Assembly (NCBI GenBank): GCA_017453665.1
Contig: JAFTEM010000031.1
Location: forward strand, 1-64,000
Source of the DNA: a bacterium
GTDB lineage: Bacteria > Patescibacteria > JAEDAM01 > Absconditabacterales > Absconditicoccaceae
Length of the DNA stretch: 64,000 bases
Direction of reading: 5' to 3'
The notes beneath the pieces are model-generated. The model was not told where the DNA came from. It ran no database searches and was given only the letters and a program-made list of their open reading frames with translations. Every line of letters starts with the position of its first letter. Within the stretch, counting starts at the first letter, position 1. A program made the translations under genes and the position numbers. Shown one piece after another: positions 46,143-56,995 of the stretch.

Positions 46143-48197
46143 TTATGCTAAAATATCCCCCATCTTTTCATTAAGAAACTTTTGTAATGAAGGAAGTCAC
46201 TCAAGATTCGGATATTTCTTTAAAAGCCAAAGCGCTCATTCCTGAACAGTTTCAATAAATTTCATATCACTAAGAATCTCAATAGGAATATCACTCATTC
46301 AAGACTGCATTGTTCAAAGAATTTCTCATGATCAACGATTCTTTAAATCAAGTTCAGCAAGTTTAAATCCATCAGTCGTTTCTTCCATAGCCTGAAGTCT
46401 CTCATAGCTATCTCAAGACCTTTTAGCTGTCTCGAGAAAACAATAAGATTGAATATCAGATCTTCAAATTCTTCCTCTCAACTGGTGAAGTTGTGCGAGC
46501 CCAAATCTTTCCGAATTTCTAATAATCATAACAGTAGCTTCTGGTACATCAACACCTACTTCAATAACGGTCGTAGAAACAAGCATAACATATTTTCATT
46601 TTTTGAAATTCTGCATAACTTCATCTTTATCTTTAGTCTTCATTTTCCCATGTAAAAGCCCAATTTTTCATTGAAGTTCAGGATAGAGAGCAGTCATATT
46701 CTCATATTCAGCAATCACAGATTGAACATCTTCAAGCGTTTCGCTTTCCTCAATTAAAGGTGTCACAATAAACACCTTTTCTCCCTTATTAATTTTATCA
46801 AGAATCCAAGGTTTTAATTTTGCTGCCTCACTTGTTGTAATAATCTTAGTTTTTATTGGAAGCCTCCCTTTTGGCAGCTCATCAATCACGCTAACATCAA
46901 ACTCCCCAAAAAAGGCTATAGCCATAGATCTTGGTATCGGAGTGGCACTCATCTGCAATATATGAGGAGCTCAAAATTTCTTAAAAAAAGCTCTCTGTTT
47001 TACTCAAAACTTATGCTGTTCATCAATAATAACATATTGAAGATTATGAAAATCAACCGTTTCTTGTAAAAGTGCATGGGTTCAAATAATAACATCTATT
47101 TTTCATTGCCTTAAATTCTCTTTTATAGTATCTTTCTGTCACTTACTAAGCGATCACGTTAAAAGCTCAACTCTCATTCATAATGGAAGAAGGAGTTTTG
47201 CGATACTCTGATAATGCTGTTGCGCTAATACCTCAAGTGGAGCAAGAAACGCTGTTTGTCATCCCATAATTTTCTTTAAATAGAATGCTGCAAGTGTTGC
47301 AACAATCGTTTTTCAGCTTCAAACATCTCATTGAAGTAATCTAATCATAGGTTTTCAACTATGAAAATCATCAATAATTTGTTTAACAACTTTTTTTTGA
47401 GCATGGGTAAGTTCAAAAGGAATATGTTGAAGCATCTCTTTTAGAATATCCCATTGTTGTGCAACAGAAATAGTCTTATTTTCAGCCTGATAATTCAATT
47501 TATTCGACAAAGAAAAAAGTTGAATTCTTAATAATCTATCAAAAAAGACTCTATGGATGGCTTTATTTTTTAGATCCTCACTATCAGGATAATGGATATT
47601 CTTAATTGTTGTTCCTACATCAAGCAGATGAAATGCTTTAAGAAAATCATCAGGGAGATATTCAGAAAAATAGAGTGGAATCTCATCACGATGTTCTCGA
47701 ACTTTTTTAGCAAACCATCATGGTTTAATTCCATTCATTTCTGAATAAATAGGGAATATTCTTCAGGTATTATAAAAATCTTCCAATTCTCAACTCTCAG
47801 AACTAGGGACAATATCAGGATGAGAAAATATAATTTTTCAATATTTATAATTAGGTTTTCATACAATAATATACCAAGAACCTTCTTGAAGCTTACTTGC
47901 TAAATATCAAGAATTAAAAATAGAGATAGATCATAAATTTCATTCTTCATCCTCAAAACTTATATCATAAATCGTTTTTCAATTTCTTTTAAATACTTTT
48001 TTAGAAACGATCTTTCATTTTGTAGAAGTTATTCCTTTTTCATCAAAAATAAGTTGATTTAATGGTTTAATACTTCCTCTATTTTCATAAGTTCTAGGAA
48101 AATAATTGAAAAAATCTTTCACTGTAACAATTCAGTTATTAGCAAGGAGTTTAAGATAGAGTGGGGTTGTCTTTAAAAACGTTTTAAGTTCATTCAT
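46143..48197 (-). CDS. recG: ATP-dependent DNA helicase RecG
   Basis: 684 residues, ATG 48197 to TAA. RecG reverses stalled forks and branch-migrates Holliday junctions. Visible helicase motifs: Walker A DVGSGKTIVA (both Gly are TGA), [10 protein letters not shown] (DEQH box), [20 protein letters not shown] (motif III), [12 protein letters not shown], the [16 protein letters not shown] segment and [18 protein letters not shown] (motif VI). An N-terminal OB/wedge domain (about 60-150) is present. Length matches the family. Lies 31 bases downstream of the DHH phosphoesterase gene. Confidence 0.95.
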
Positions 48198-48228
48198 TGT
48201 TCAAACCGAGGAGTGAAAAAAAGGAGTA

Positions 48229-49260
48229 TTAGTTTTCTCTACTTACAAGTTCAGGCCTTTCATGGAAAGCTTTTTCAACACCGATTATAAAATCTTTAAT
48301 ATCTTTTTCAAGATATCAACAACTTTGAATTTTTAATCATGCTGCATTATGATGTCCTCATCCCCCAAAACAATGAGCAAGTCAAGAACAATCAATTTCT
48401 CACCTTCATCTTAAAGAAACTTTTAAATAATTCTCCACCTTTTTAATAAAAAGAATGAGATCATTATTTCTAATATCTTGCATGATATTAAGAGCATAAT
48501 CGGCTTCATCATGATCAATTCCATATTGCTCTAATTCGGTATCTTCATAATAAGAGTAGATAACTCTTAAGATTTTACCATCTGAAGGTAGTGTAATATA
48601 AAATTTTTGCATTCTTCATAGAACAAGCTGCATAAACTGAACCGAACGATAGGATTTGCTACGAAATACTTCATCAATAATTTCTTTTTTTCTTGCTCAT
48701 AATTCTAGTAAATCAGCAGCGATTCTAAACGACCTTACAGATTGCTCTCCTTCATCAAAACGGAAGTTTCAGCTATCAGTAGAAAGTCCTGTATAAAAAC
48801 ACGTTGCGATATCTGAATCAAAAAGTTCTTTCCGCCATTGCTTTGTTATTTCATACAAAAGAGAGCAAGTACTAATGGAACTTGGATCACGATAAATAAG
48901 GGTATTTTCAGGAATCTTTTCTGGTTTATGATGATCGATAATAATTTTGTTACATTTATCAAAATAGTTTTCATGTCCAATTGCGAAGCGAGGTATTCTT
49001 GCATACTGATTAAAGTCTAAGAAGATAAGTAGATCATAGGTTCAATAATCAAATTCATATTCTACTTTATCTTGATAATGAAGGAATTCAAAAACACGAC
49101 TAGGCTCATTAGGTGTAAAATAAGAAACCTGTTTTCCTTGTTTTTCTAGAAGAGCTCAAAATCAAATAATAGCTCAGAGTGCATCTCAGTCAATATTTTC
49201 GTGTCAGAAAAGAGCTATAGTGTTCGCCTTTTCAATTGCCTTTTTTATATCATCCAACAT
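48229..49260 (-). CDS. DHH-family phosphoesterase, NrnA-like (oligoribonuclease/pAp phosphatase)
   Basis: 343 residues, ATG 49260 to TAA. Conserved motifs: HENIDGDALGA (about 18-28, an H-x-x-x-D-x-D variant), LLIFLDFNQYARI, IIIDHHKPEKIP (the DHH box), a DSGNFRF segment and the DHHA1 signature FGGGGHHNAAGLKI near the C-terminus. NrnA removes nucleotides from 2-4-nt RNAs and dephosphorylates pAp. Family call is firm; the exact substrate is inferred. Probably one operon with recG. Confidence 0.9.
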
Positions 49261-49345
49261 AGAATATAGGAAAAGAAAACTAAAAGCTGATAGATTAAAA
49301 TACGAACATGAAATCAAAAATCAACCTGAATTAACCTAATTAAGA

Positions 49346-49374
49346 TTGCATTCCATATTCCAAATTAATATACT
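49346..49374 (+). promoter_or_regulatory. Promoter of the 49381 RNA
   Basis: TTGCAT, a 17-base spacer and TATACT face away from the nrnA-like gene. The start of transcription would be near 49381. Confidence 0.6.
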
Positions 49375-49380
49375 CAAGTT

Positions 49381-49749
49381 AACAGGTAGTCTAATCTACT
49401 ATAAATCTTTATGATCCTTCAATTTTTCCTTACACCTCAGATCAGAGTCACAACTTTCATGAGGCTAGTAGTTGCTGGTTGGGTTGTATTGAAGAAAAGA
49501 AGAGGAGAGCTGTTAGGTGTCGACGGGCTGCAGTAGGTCATGTAGCTTGGCCAGAAGTTTGCTAGGTACCCTGGTTATACAAAAAAGACTAGCGCTGAGT
49601 CCCTCCAGTTGTGAAAGCTTACTTCAAGTGATTCCCCAAGGGGCGTATTATTGGAGGCAAATGCGGAATCCACCTCAAGACCCCTAAGTATTGTAAGAAG
49701 AACAGGGACTTGAGTTTTAGGGTAGGTATGGTTTTATGCCTACCCTTTT
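49381..49749 (+). ncRNA. Structured non-coding RNA of about 370 nt, family not identified
   Basis: This stretch has no open frame, is richer in G than the surroundings, and has its own promoter and terminator. Helices visible by eye: CCTCA/TGAGG near the start; a long-range AGTCCCT/AGGGACT helix (near 49600 and 49704) enclosing GTG-ATTCC/GGAAT-CCAC, CTTAC/GTAAG and a CCCC-AA-GGGG hairpin. The size suits RNase P RNA or tmRNA. A TGTCGACGGG element near 49517 recalls tmRNA 5' ends, but I find neither a GGTTCGA T-arm near the 3' end nor the RNase P GAGGAAAGTCC element. Identity open. Confidence 0.6.
49720..49749 (+). terminator. Terminator of the 49381 RNA
   Basis: GGGTAGG and CCTACCC form a 7-bp stem around a 12-base loop, followed by TTTT. 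It also lies just beyond the end of the convergent DUF2461 gene. Confidence 0.7.
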
Positions 49750-49763
49750 CAAATAAGAAAATA

Positions 49764-50543
49764 TTAGCTTTTATATTCAGGTCCATCGTAAGCTTCATCA
49801 AAAAACTTTATCACCGGCAAAATCATCTTATAGGCATCCAAAATCTCATCAAATAAATGCTCAGATGAAACATCGTTATCGCTCAAGTGATGGGTAAATC
49901 CCCAATCTTTATAATAAGCTAAATACTTTAACATATTTTCCATATCATCTCAATTAATCCCAACTTTCCCTTCTTTCCCAAAAGAAAAATATTCCATTAT
50001 AGCTGGACTAATTTCTTTTCTTAACGAAGGATTACGGGCGATAAGATTCTTTAATTTTTGAGTACTTTTATATTTTCTTTCAGCGTCATCGAGCTGATAA
50101 TATTTCATCAATTTCTTATCTTTTAAGAACCCCATCCAAACATCATAATGTTTTAATAAATGAGCTCTTACCTTATTCTCATTACTAGGAGATGCAAAAT
50201 AAACTCCTCAGGTAATAAAACTTTTATCCCCAGGTTGAAGATGAAAATAAAAACAAGGATTCCAAGATTTCTTTCCTCAATACGCTAAAATCCCTCAGAA
50301 ATTTTCTTTATAAGGTTTCTTATCTTTAGAAAAACGAATATCTTTATTAAACCTATAGATACAGTCCTTTACCTTCAAATCCTCAAGTAGAGGATACATA
50401 ACTTTCGCCTCATTGAGTAACTTCTCCATAAAATCAGCAAACCTTTTTTTCTCTTGTTGATATAAATCCCAATATGTATGAAGCCATTCAGTAGAATTAT
50501 TCCTCTGAACAGATTCCAAAAACTTTAATGTAATCTGAAACAT
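49764..50543 (-). CDS. DUF2461 family protein
   Basis: 259 residues, ATG 50543 to TAA. The N-terminal half has the family's features: FLESVQRNNSTEWLHTYWDLY, then the conserved YRFNKDIRFSKDKKPYKENFGG and CFYFHLQPGDKSFITGGVYF. DUF2461 proteins are widespread and uncharacterised. The ATG lies one base after the lgt stop, so it is the last gene of the DUF4012-hypothetical-lgt operon. Confidence 0.85.
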
Positions 50544-50544
50544 C

Positions 50545-51405
50545 TTATCTACTTAATCAAATATGTAAATTTTTCTCTTTTCTATGTTTATAAAGATAAA
50601 TTCTAACAACAATAGCAAAAATAAAAAAGAATACGAAGAACCATTGGCTCTTACTAAACCATCAAACAAACTCAAGTTGAGAGTCTGCTCTTAAATATTC
50701 TAAAAAGAATCTAACAAACGAATAACACATCAAGAAATTACAAGCTAAAACTCAAATCTTGAAATTCTTTTTAACAATCATCTTAACAAAAAGACATGCT
50801 TGAAAGGCATAGAGTAAAAGTCCTTCAAAGAGCATTGATAAAAAGTTAGTATTAACTCTCAAGAAATGATCAACATTAGAATAAACATGTGTAAATCAAA
50901 ATATTCCCAAAAGCTTTCCTAACCATTCAGGTAATATTTGAATAGGAATTCCATATAGTTCTTGATTTAAATAGTTTCCAAATCTTCATAAAAAGATACC
51001 CAATGGTACAAAAACTAAAATCAAATCAAATAAAATAAGAAAATCCTTCCACCCTGCTTTTTTAGAAACCATCAATGACCCAACACAAAATACCACTCCT
51101 AAAATTCCTCAAATAAATGACATCCCTCCTTTCCATATCTGAAAGATTTCCATAAGATGTTGAAAATAATATCCAGCATTATAAATCACTACATGTCCAA
51201 GCCTTCATCAAAGGATAACTCAAACCGCTATCGCAAATATTAAATCCTCTAAACCATCAGTAAGAAAATACTGAACCGTAGAATAATTTTTAAACCATTG
51301 TTTTTTCCCAATCCAAGCCAACCAAAAATATCAAAAAATAAAGGCAAGTGCATAAAAAATTCAATATCGGTAGATAGGAAATCAATAAATAGTAAATGCA
51401 ACCAT
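50545..51405 (-). CDS. lgt: Prolipoprotein diacylglyceryl transferase
   Basis: 286 residues, ATG 51405 to TAA. Lgt adds diacylglycerol to the lipobox cysteine of prolipoproteins in the membrane. Seven membrane helices and the signature [19 protein letters not shown] are present, plus an N-terminal region with [15 protein letters not shown] and the late helix [15 protein letters not shown]. Length is usual. An enzyme of this type agrees with the lipoprotein encoded at 56996. Gap to the upstream gene is 7 bases. Confidence 0.9.
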
Positions 51406-51412
51406 TGGATTA

Positions 51413-52246
51413 TTATTTAGTTTTTAAAGAAGTTTGTTGGTGTGAAGTCCTTTTCCTAGGAGTATCTTTTTCATTTGTTCATTGTCTATTAACAGTTTTT
51501 CTTTCACTTCCATGCTTAGTAATTTTTGTGTGTTGTTTAGTAGATTTATAATGAGTATTTTCTTTCTGAATTCAACGTGGAGTTCTTACATTATTCAAAA
51601 GCGAAAGATTATAACAAAGTTCAGCTAATAAATAAAGATTATGCCACGAGATGAGGCGTTCTAATTGTATTCAAGGCTTTAATGTTTTGAAATCAATCAT
51701 AAAATGAATTCAATATTCTTGAGAACCTTTCCGCTCTTTAATATAATTCGAATAAATAAAATCCAAACGAATTAAGGCAGATCATTTAAGTTGATTTACT
51801 CTCTGTACCTTAGGTGAGAGAATAAAATCTTTTTGAACTTCATAATCCTCAAGTTTAATAGAAAGATTAGAACTTGTTCAATGATTTAATACATTTCTAA
51901 TAAATCTAATAGTTTGTTCAAAAGGGAAATACTGATCTTTAAGCGTTTCTTTCAAAAAGTTACGGAATGCATCATCATTTTCTATTAATTCTCTCATAAT
52001 AGAGAATATCCCCTTGAAACTACTTATTTCTGTTAAATATCCGTAGATATTTCTTTTTTCTGGATGTTTATGAATCGAAGCTAATAAATTTCTAATCAAT
52101 CCTTCTTTTAATGTAAACGAAGTCTTTTCTCAGGTTGAGATAGGAAGATTCATAGCAAGTTCAGATAAATCATTAGTAATAACAACCTGTTCCATAAATT
52201 TTCCTAAAGAAAGAAAATGATAATATCCTTGTAAAAGTTTTAGCAT
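51413..52246 (-). CDS. Hypothetical soluble helical protein
   Basis: 277 residues, ATG 52246 to TAA. Helical with a basic, Lys/Thr/His-rich C-terminal tail of about 40 residues (SERKTVNRQGTNEKDTPRKR) that looks disordered. A start at an internal ATG (52193) is possible but less likely given the reading frame upstream. No family recognised. It sits between the DUF4012 gene (20-base gap) and lgt (7-base gap). Confidence 0.6.
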
Positions 52247-52266
52247 GATAAAGGAGGGCAGTAAAT

Positions 52267-53868
52267 CTAAAGAATTTTTAAATAAATACTCGCAGTATTA
52301 GTCGTTTGATTTTCAGTGATGCGTGACTTATAATAAACACCTTTTGAAAAATCTGAAACAAAAGATCAATCATCAAATACATCTCCTGTAATACTTAAAA
52401 CCTCAGTATTTTGAGGTAAATAAATAACTTCTTGTGTCTCTCGCCATCTAAAAGGAAGTGAGGTATCAGGATTCTCAGGCTGAAGTGCTAAAATAAAACG
52501 TTCTCTATCAGTCATTTCAATACCATATTTTTCTTCTAGCGCATGCATACTCGTTTGATAAGTCTTCGGAATATCAAGAGTATAAGTTATGCTAATCGTA
52601 TATTCTCAACTTCCTAAGCTACTAACATCGAGTTTCTTATTGTCAGTAGAAAGAACAACTTTCTCTTCTTGATTTCTTACCTCTATTTGTTTTTTAACAA
52701 AACCATCAGATTTATTAAAAGAATTATTGATATTAAAGAAATACCAATACGAAGGATTATATATCGTAGTTAAATCATAAGCCTGAAGGAATCCCCATAA
52801 TTTATCAGAAACATTAGAAAGATAAATATTAACAAATCCCTTACTAAGCATTTCTTGGGTTCAATCAATAGTTGCTTGCGCTAAAGCCAACGCATTATTT
52901 TTAAGGTATTCTTCCAAGTCTTTGATATAAAGTTCTTTTTTGTTAGCAGAATCTTCTCATCTAATGAGATCAATATTAGCGTTAACAAATTGCCATTCTC
53001 GAGATTTCTCACGGAATGATGGCATTAAATAAGTAATTAGCTCTGAATCAAGAAAAACAATCCCCTTAATATTTTTCTCAAACAACTGATTCCATTTTTC
53101 TGGATTAAATAATTCTTCTTTCCTAGATTTATCATAATCAGTAAAAAATATCTTCTCATAAAGTGTCTTAAGATTTTTTCAATCTAAGTCAGTGAATCAA
53201 AATTTATTTCCAGCAATAAATCCAGCAGTCTTTTCACTTAAGAACCCCTGAGTCCAAGAGGGGAGTGGAACACGAGTATTAGGAGATAAAAGATCAGGCA
53301 AATAAGAATCAACAATCTGCATATCAACAATGTGACCTCAAGAAAGTCCTATAAAAGCAAATGATCAAAAAAATCAACCATTAGGACGTTTTTCATTACT
53401 ATTTTGTAACGGAACCAAATAATTAAAGCGTTCATACTTTCAAAGAAGCTCAAAAACCTCTTCTCTCATTGGCCAAGCATCAGAAAGCATTTTTAAAATC
53501 CTTTGATAATTCCCAAATCATAATTTCGTAAGGTATTCATCATTATCCTTGGCATAAGTCCGCATATCATTTAATTCCTTTTCTCTAGTTTGAAGAATAT
53601 TATCTCAAGAAAGATAATCTTGAATTACATCATCTAATACAAGTAATTGGTCAGATATTTCAGGATCAATAACCCAAAAATATTGAGCAATCTTTTCTAA
53701 ATCATTAAAAATATCAATTTTTTCGTGTCCAAAAAACCAAGAAGTAATCCTTGCATACAAAGAAAAGAAAGAAAAGCTGATAATTGCTAATGAAGAAAAT
53801 ACAAAAAGAAGAACATATCTTGTCCCTGAAGGAGATTTTTTCATAGATTCCCATCAGAACTTCTTCAT
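52267..53868 (-). CDS. DUF4012-family membrane-anchored protein
   Basis: 533 residues, ATG 53868 to TAG. One N-terminal membrane helix (RYVLLFVFSSLAIISFSFF) is followed by a helical region and an extracytoplasmic domain with the DUF4012 pattern: VPLQNSNEKRPNGGFFGSFA, the GLSGGHIVDMQIVDSYLPDL segment, and a late helical/beta tail. DUF4012 is common in Patescibacteria and Actinobacteria and is uncharacterised. Start chosen at the upstream ATG because the frame through TGA=Gly includes it; ATG 53844 is the alternative. First gene of a four-gene operon. Confidence 0.8.
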
Positions 53869-53969
53869 TAATTTTTGTATTTGTATAAATTATTTTACTT
53901 ACTTATAGGATTGTTAAGAGAAAAATCAATTTGTTCTTACATCTTAATTCATATTCAATAAAAAAGCCG

Positions 53970-53994
53970 AACATAAATGTTGGCTTTAGAAAAT
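53970..53994 (-). terminator. Terminator after the 54009 DUF5684 gene
   Basis: AAAGCC-GAACAT/ATGTT-GGCTTT is an imperfect inverted repeat; on the minus strand it ends in a T-run. Confidence 0.6.
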
Positions 53995-54008
53995 AAGTTA
54001 AAGATTAA

Positions 54009-54533
54009 TTACTCAGCATGATATTCAGAATCATCAAATGCTAATATTCCAATAAATATAGGAGTTAAAAGCAATAATCATAAACCAAACCATCAAGATT
54101 TACCAAATCTTTTGGCCATAGAAAATTGAACGAGAATACTACCAATCAAAGGAACTACAAGTGCAGTCATTCCAAGCAATCGATTAATAATATTTTTAAT
54201 AATGATAAGGATAGATCATTGTCCCATATTAGAAGCTTCTTGTATTCAAGCAACACCAACACCAGAGCTTGCAACAGCAACATTTCATATAATCCAAAAA
54301 AGAAGAGAAACAACAAACCAAACAATAGGTACAAGAATCATAGCCCAAAACCATCATTTTCTTCAGGCAATCTTAAAATAAACATAAGCATTCCAAATAG
54401 GGATAAGAGCTTCCCATCATTTTCTTCAAGCTTTTGAAAAAATCCTCCACCGACAAATAACCATCCAAACACAAGCAACTAAAGAAATAATTAATTCGAC
54501 AGTAACAGCTAAATCCATTCAATGATTATGCAT
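54009..54533 (-). CDS. DUF5684-family small membrane protein
   Basis: 174 residues, ATG 54533 to TAA. Four hydrophobic helices and the DUF5684 signature FSKAGRKGWEALIPIWNAYV, then IAGRKGWFW and a late FSMAKRFGKSGWFGLGLLLL. The same domain is in the proteins at 54648-55427 and 3729-5495. Function unknown; the domain is common in Gracilibacteria-like genomes and some Bacteroidota. Confidence 0.75.
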
Positions 54534-54597
54534 CTTACTAGGAATAAAAAATAAAAGATATTAGATACACTATATAAAAAAGAAAAAACTATTCAAC

Positions 54598-54625
54598 AAA
54601 AAAGTCTCCCATAAAGAGAGACTTT
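54598..54625 (-). terminator. Terminator after the 54648 gene
   Basis: AAGTCTC/GAGACTT with a short loop; on the minus strand it is followed by TTTTTT. Confidence 0.7.
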
Positions 54626-54647
54626 CTTATCTAAAGAATAATTACAA

Positions 54648-55427
54648 TTATCCTTGATATTTAGAACCTCCAAATCCTAAGAAAAGAAGACAAATAGGTG
54701 TGAATAATACATACAAAATAGATGTAAATACTCCCCAACCGTATTTTCTAGGAAGTTTGAAAGCAGCAACAATATTAATAATTCCACAAATAATTGATGT
54801 AATAGAAGTAATAATTCCAGTAGCTTCTCCTCAAACGAAACCAGCGATAATTCCACCAATTATAGCGATTAAAAGAAGATACCAGAACCAATTTTTCATT
54901 CCAGCAATTTTATAACAAATATATACATTCCAGATAGGGATGATAGCTTTCCATCCTTTTTCTCCAGCTTTAGTGAATACCATCCATAAAGCAATAATTC
55001 AGATAATACCGAATATAATAGCAACAATACCCCAAACAAGTCAGAATCCAGCAAATAATACTCATAATCCTGCTGTAGCTACAGCTCTATCTTCAGGAGT
55101 TTCAAATCCAGCATTAAATTCGTTAGTAAAGTTTTCGTCATCAATAGCAACTAAGAGTTCATCCATTGAATTGTTTAATTCATCAACTAATTCAGGATTG
55201 TTTCTAATAGATTCTTCAAATGTTGGTTCAGCAGCTGGTTCAGCAACTTCTTCAACACTTTCAGTATCAACAACAATTCCTTCATCAACAGTAGCATCGC
55301 TATCAACTACTACTTCTTCATTAGCAGGTTCATAAACCTCTTCTGCTTCTTGAGCAAATGCAGGTGTAAGAGTAAAAGCTAGCATTCCAGTTAATCCGAG
55401 AAGGCTAAGGAATAGGTTTTTTTTCAT
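54648..55427 (-). CDS. Secreted acidic region fused to a DUF5684 membrane domain
   Basis: 259 residues, ATG 55427 to TAA. A signal peptide (MKKNLFLSLLGLTGMLAFTL, cleavage near AFA-Q) is followed by a very acidic Glu/Val stretch (about 26-105), then four membrane helices with the DUF5684 signature FTKAGEKGWKAIIPIWNVYI and IAGMKNWFWYLLL. It resembles the 3729 protein without the leucine-rich repeats. Role unknown. Confidence 0.75.
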
Positions 55428-55751
55428 TGTAGAATGAATAAAAAATAAAAGGGATATGCTTATGCTAAAGAGTAAGTGCTTTGGAACTTGATTTCCCTAC
55501 GAGCACAATACTATAATATAGCACAAAAACATATAAGATACCATACTGTATACGATAACATAACAAAAATTCAAGTAAAAATGCTAAAAAAATCAGATTA
55601 AATTTTTAGAAGCTAAATAAGAACAGAAAAGAACCCTTAAAAGCTTACTAAAATATCACTTTTCAAGTAACATTAAAACACTATTAATTACAACTTGCAA
55701 TTTGTCCCAAAAATTCTATTTTTTTAATCGAAATAAAAAAACGAAAAACAG
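55428..55751. other. Non-coding interval between divergent genes
   Basis: 324 bases with no convincing gene. It holds the leaders of the minus-strand DUF5684 gene and the plus-strand 55752 gene. A TATAAT-like stretch (55512-55517) is present but I see no well-spaced -35 box. Nothing else is recognisable. Confidence 0.5.
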
Positions 55752-55970
55752 ATGAATAATACTCAATTTAAACCACTCAGAGATTGGGCGATGGGATATC
55801 TACCACCTGGGGAAGTAGAAGCTTTTATAGAATACTACGAAGGTAGAATCTATAAAATAATTGATCATAGACCATGCAGAGTAAATAAAGATGACGGAAT
55901 ATCTGAATCTGATTTTAATGCATATTATGATGGATACAAAGAATTCCTTAACTGGAATAAAAAGATTTAG
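55752..55970 (+). CDS. Small soluble protein, standard-code-compatible cassette
   Basis: 72 residues, ATG 55752 to TAG. Acidic with many aromatics (GEVEAFIEYYEGRIYKIID; YYDGYKEFLNWNKKI). Five glycines, all GGN, and no in-frame TGA. A-rich leader without Shine-Dalgarno; followed at once by its own terminator. Unknown family. Confidence 0.55.
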   Translation: MNNTQFKPLRDWAMGYLPPGEVEAFIEYYEGRIYKIIDHRPCRVNKDDGISESDFNAYYDGYKEFLNWNKKI

Positions 55971-55972
55971 AA

Positions 55973-56008
55973 AGCGGTATAACTGAATACAATATCCCGC
56001 TTTTTTTA
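55973..56008 (+). terminator. Intrinsic terminator
   Basis: AAGCGG and CCGCTT pair across an 18-base loop with an inner TAT/ATA, followed by seven T residues. Confidence 0.65.
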
Positions 56009-56064
56009 TTGATATCGAAAACTAAATACTTAATCTAATTACGAAAACAAAAACCTCAATAACT

Positions 56065-56358
56065 ATGGGAATATTAAAAAAATTATTCAGAAAAAGCTCT
56101 AATCAGCCCAAACAAGAAAATGCCTGCGAGCATGATTGGGTTCTAGAGGAGCCGACCCATGAAGTAGGAATTTCATTCAAAATGTGGGAAGGTCCTTTGA
56201 TGGAGTATTGTAGAAAATGTGGTGCCTGGCGACGTCGCCCTGAATGTGATCATAATTGGAAACCTATAGATGATGACGGGAGGGGAATAACGGTTAACGG
56301 CAGAAAGACCAAACGTGTTGCAATCCGTTCCAAATGCGGAGCAGCTAAGTACAAATAG
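56065..56358 (+). CDS. Small Cys/His-rich protein, possible zinc-ribbon, standard-code-compatible cassette
   Basis: 97 residues, ATG 56065 to TAG. After a basic N-terminus it has C-E-H-D-W, then YCRKCGAW, PECDHNW and SKCGAAKY, a spacing that could bind one zinc. Similar CxHxW/CxxC proteins are common small phage or plasmid products. Eight glycines, all GGN; no in-frame TGA. Own terminator. Function unknown. Confidence 0.6.
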   Translation: MGILKKLFRKSSNQPKQENACEHDWVLEEPTHEVGISFKMWEGPLMEYCRKCGAWRRRPECDHNWKPIDDDGRGITVNGRKTKRVAIRSKCGAAKYK

Positions 56359-56386
56359 CCGAGATGTATGCTTGGCTATTTTTTAA
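56354..56386 (+). terminator. Intrinsic terminator
   Basis: AATAGCC and GGCTATT form a 7-bp stem followed by a T-run; the gene's stop codon lies in the 5' arm. Confidence 0.75.
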
Positions 56387-56434
56387 AAAAACTATTGATT
56401 TATAGATTTCATTTTGTATTATATAATTACTATT

Positions 56435-56740
56435 ATGGAGTTAAGGGTCTGAACTCATAGTAGATCGATTAAACTAGTAAAGAGAAGATATGCCCCTCAT
56501 ATTTGAGGTCCCAGATTGGCAGAGAATATAAAAGATATCTGGAGTTTATCTCTACTTTGAAAGATGCAGCGGATATGCCTGGTGTCATGTGCTAGCTCAT
56601 GTAGTGGTCCAGGTTGTAACAGCTAGAGTGAGTATTCTATTGAGGTAGTTGGGTCGAGAACCTAAACTTTATAGAGATGTGAATCTCACCTCATTATCTT
56701 CCCAGACTCGGAGCAGGTGTTTCTACCTGCTCTTCCCTTT
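56435..56740 (+). ncRNA. Structured non-coding RNA of about 300 nt, family not identified
   Basis: No open frame; G content higher than in the surroundings. Hairpins visible by eye: GAGTT/AACTC, CCAGAT/ATCTGG, CCTGG/CCAGG with an inner CATG/CATG, GAGGT/ACCTC enclosing AGAT/ATCT, and a closing terminator. A TTGATT box (56395-56400) and a TTATAT (56419-56424) upstream could form a promoter with an 18-base spacer. A GTCGAGAACCTAAACTTTATAG-like element faintly recalls the RNase P 3' core (shown here only in part: GTCGAGAACCT). Not assignable by eye; RNase P RNA, SRP RNA or a lineage-specific RNA are options. Confidence 0.55.
56711..56739 (+). terminator. Terminator of the 56435 RNA
   Basis: GAGCAGGT and ACCTGCTC form a perfect 8-bp stem around GTTTCT, followed by a T/C-rich tail. 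Confidence 0.7.
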
Positions 56741-56779
56741 AATAAAAATTTGGTTGTATTTTCTAAAAATATTCATATA

Positions 56780-56889
56780 TCAAAGATAACTTAAAATAAA
56801 ATTTAATTATTAAGGTTCAGGCTCTCTGAACAGAAAGGAGGTGTTAAAAAGAATCTGAGAGGAGGGATTGTTTGAAATTCCTCCTTTTC
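56780..56889 (+). ncRNA. Short structured RNA or leader before the lipoprotein gene
   Basis: About 110 bases with two hairpins and no gene: GTTCAG/CTGAAC near 56816, then AGGAGGGATT (56860-56869) pairing with AATTCCTCCT (56876-56885) and a short T-run. The second hairpin looks like a terminator 110 bases before the ATG at 56996. It could end a small RNA or act as an attenuator for the lipoprotein gene. Confidence 0.4.
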
Positions 56890-56995
56890 TTCATAATAAC
56901 GTCTAAGAAATATATACTTTTTAAGATTATTTTAATGTTAGAGGTTATAGTCCAACTGTTCAATAAGAACTTTTATCCCTTAAAAACCCATTAAA

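Noticed and set aside
49381..49749. Naming this RNA tmRNA because of a TGTCGACGGG element
   Set aside because: No T-arm with GGTTCGA near the 3' end, no acceptor stem pairing and no convincing tag peptide frame.
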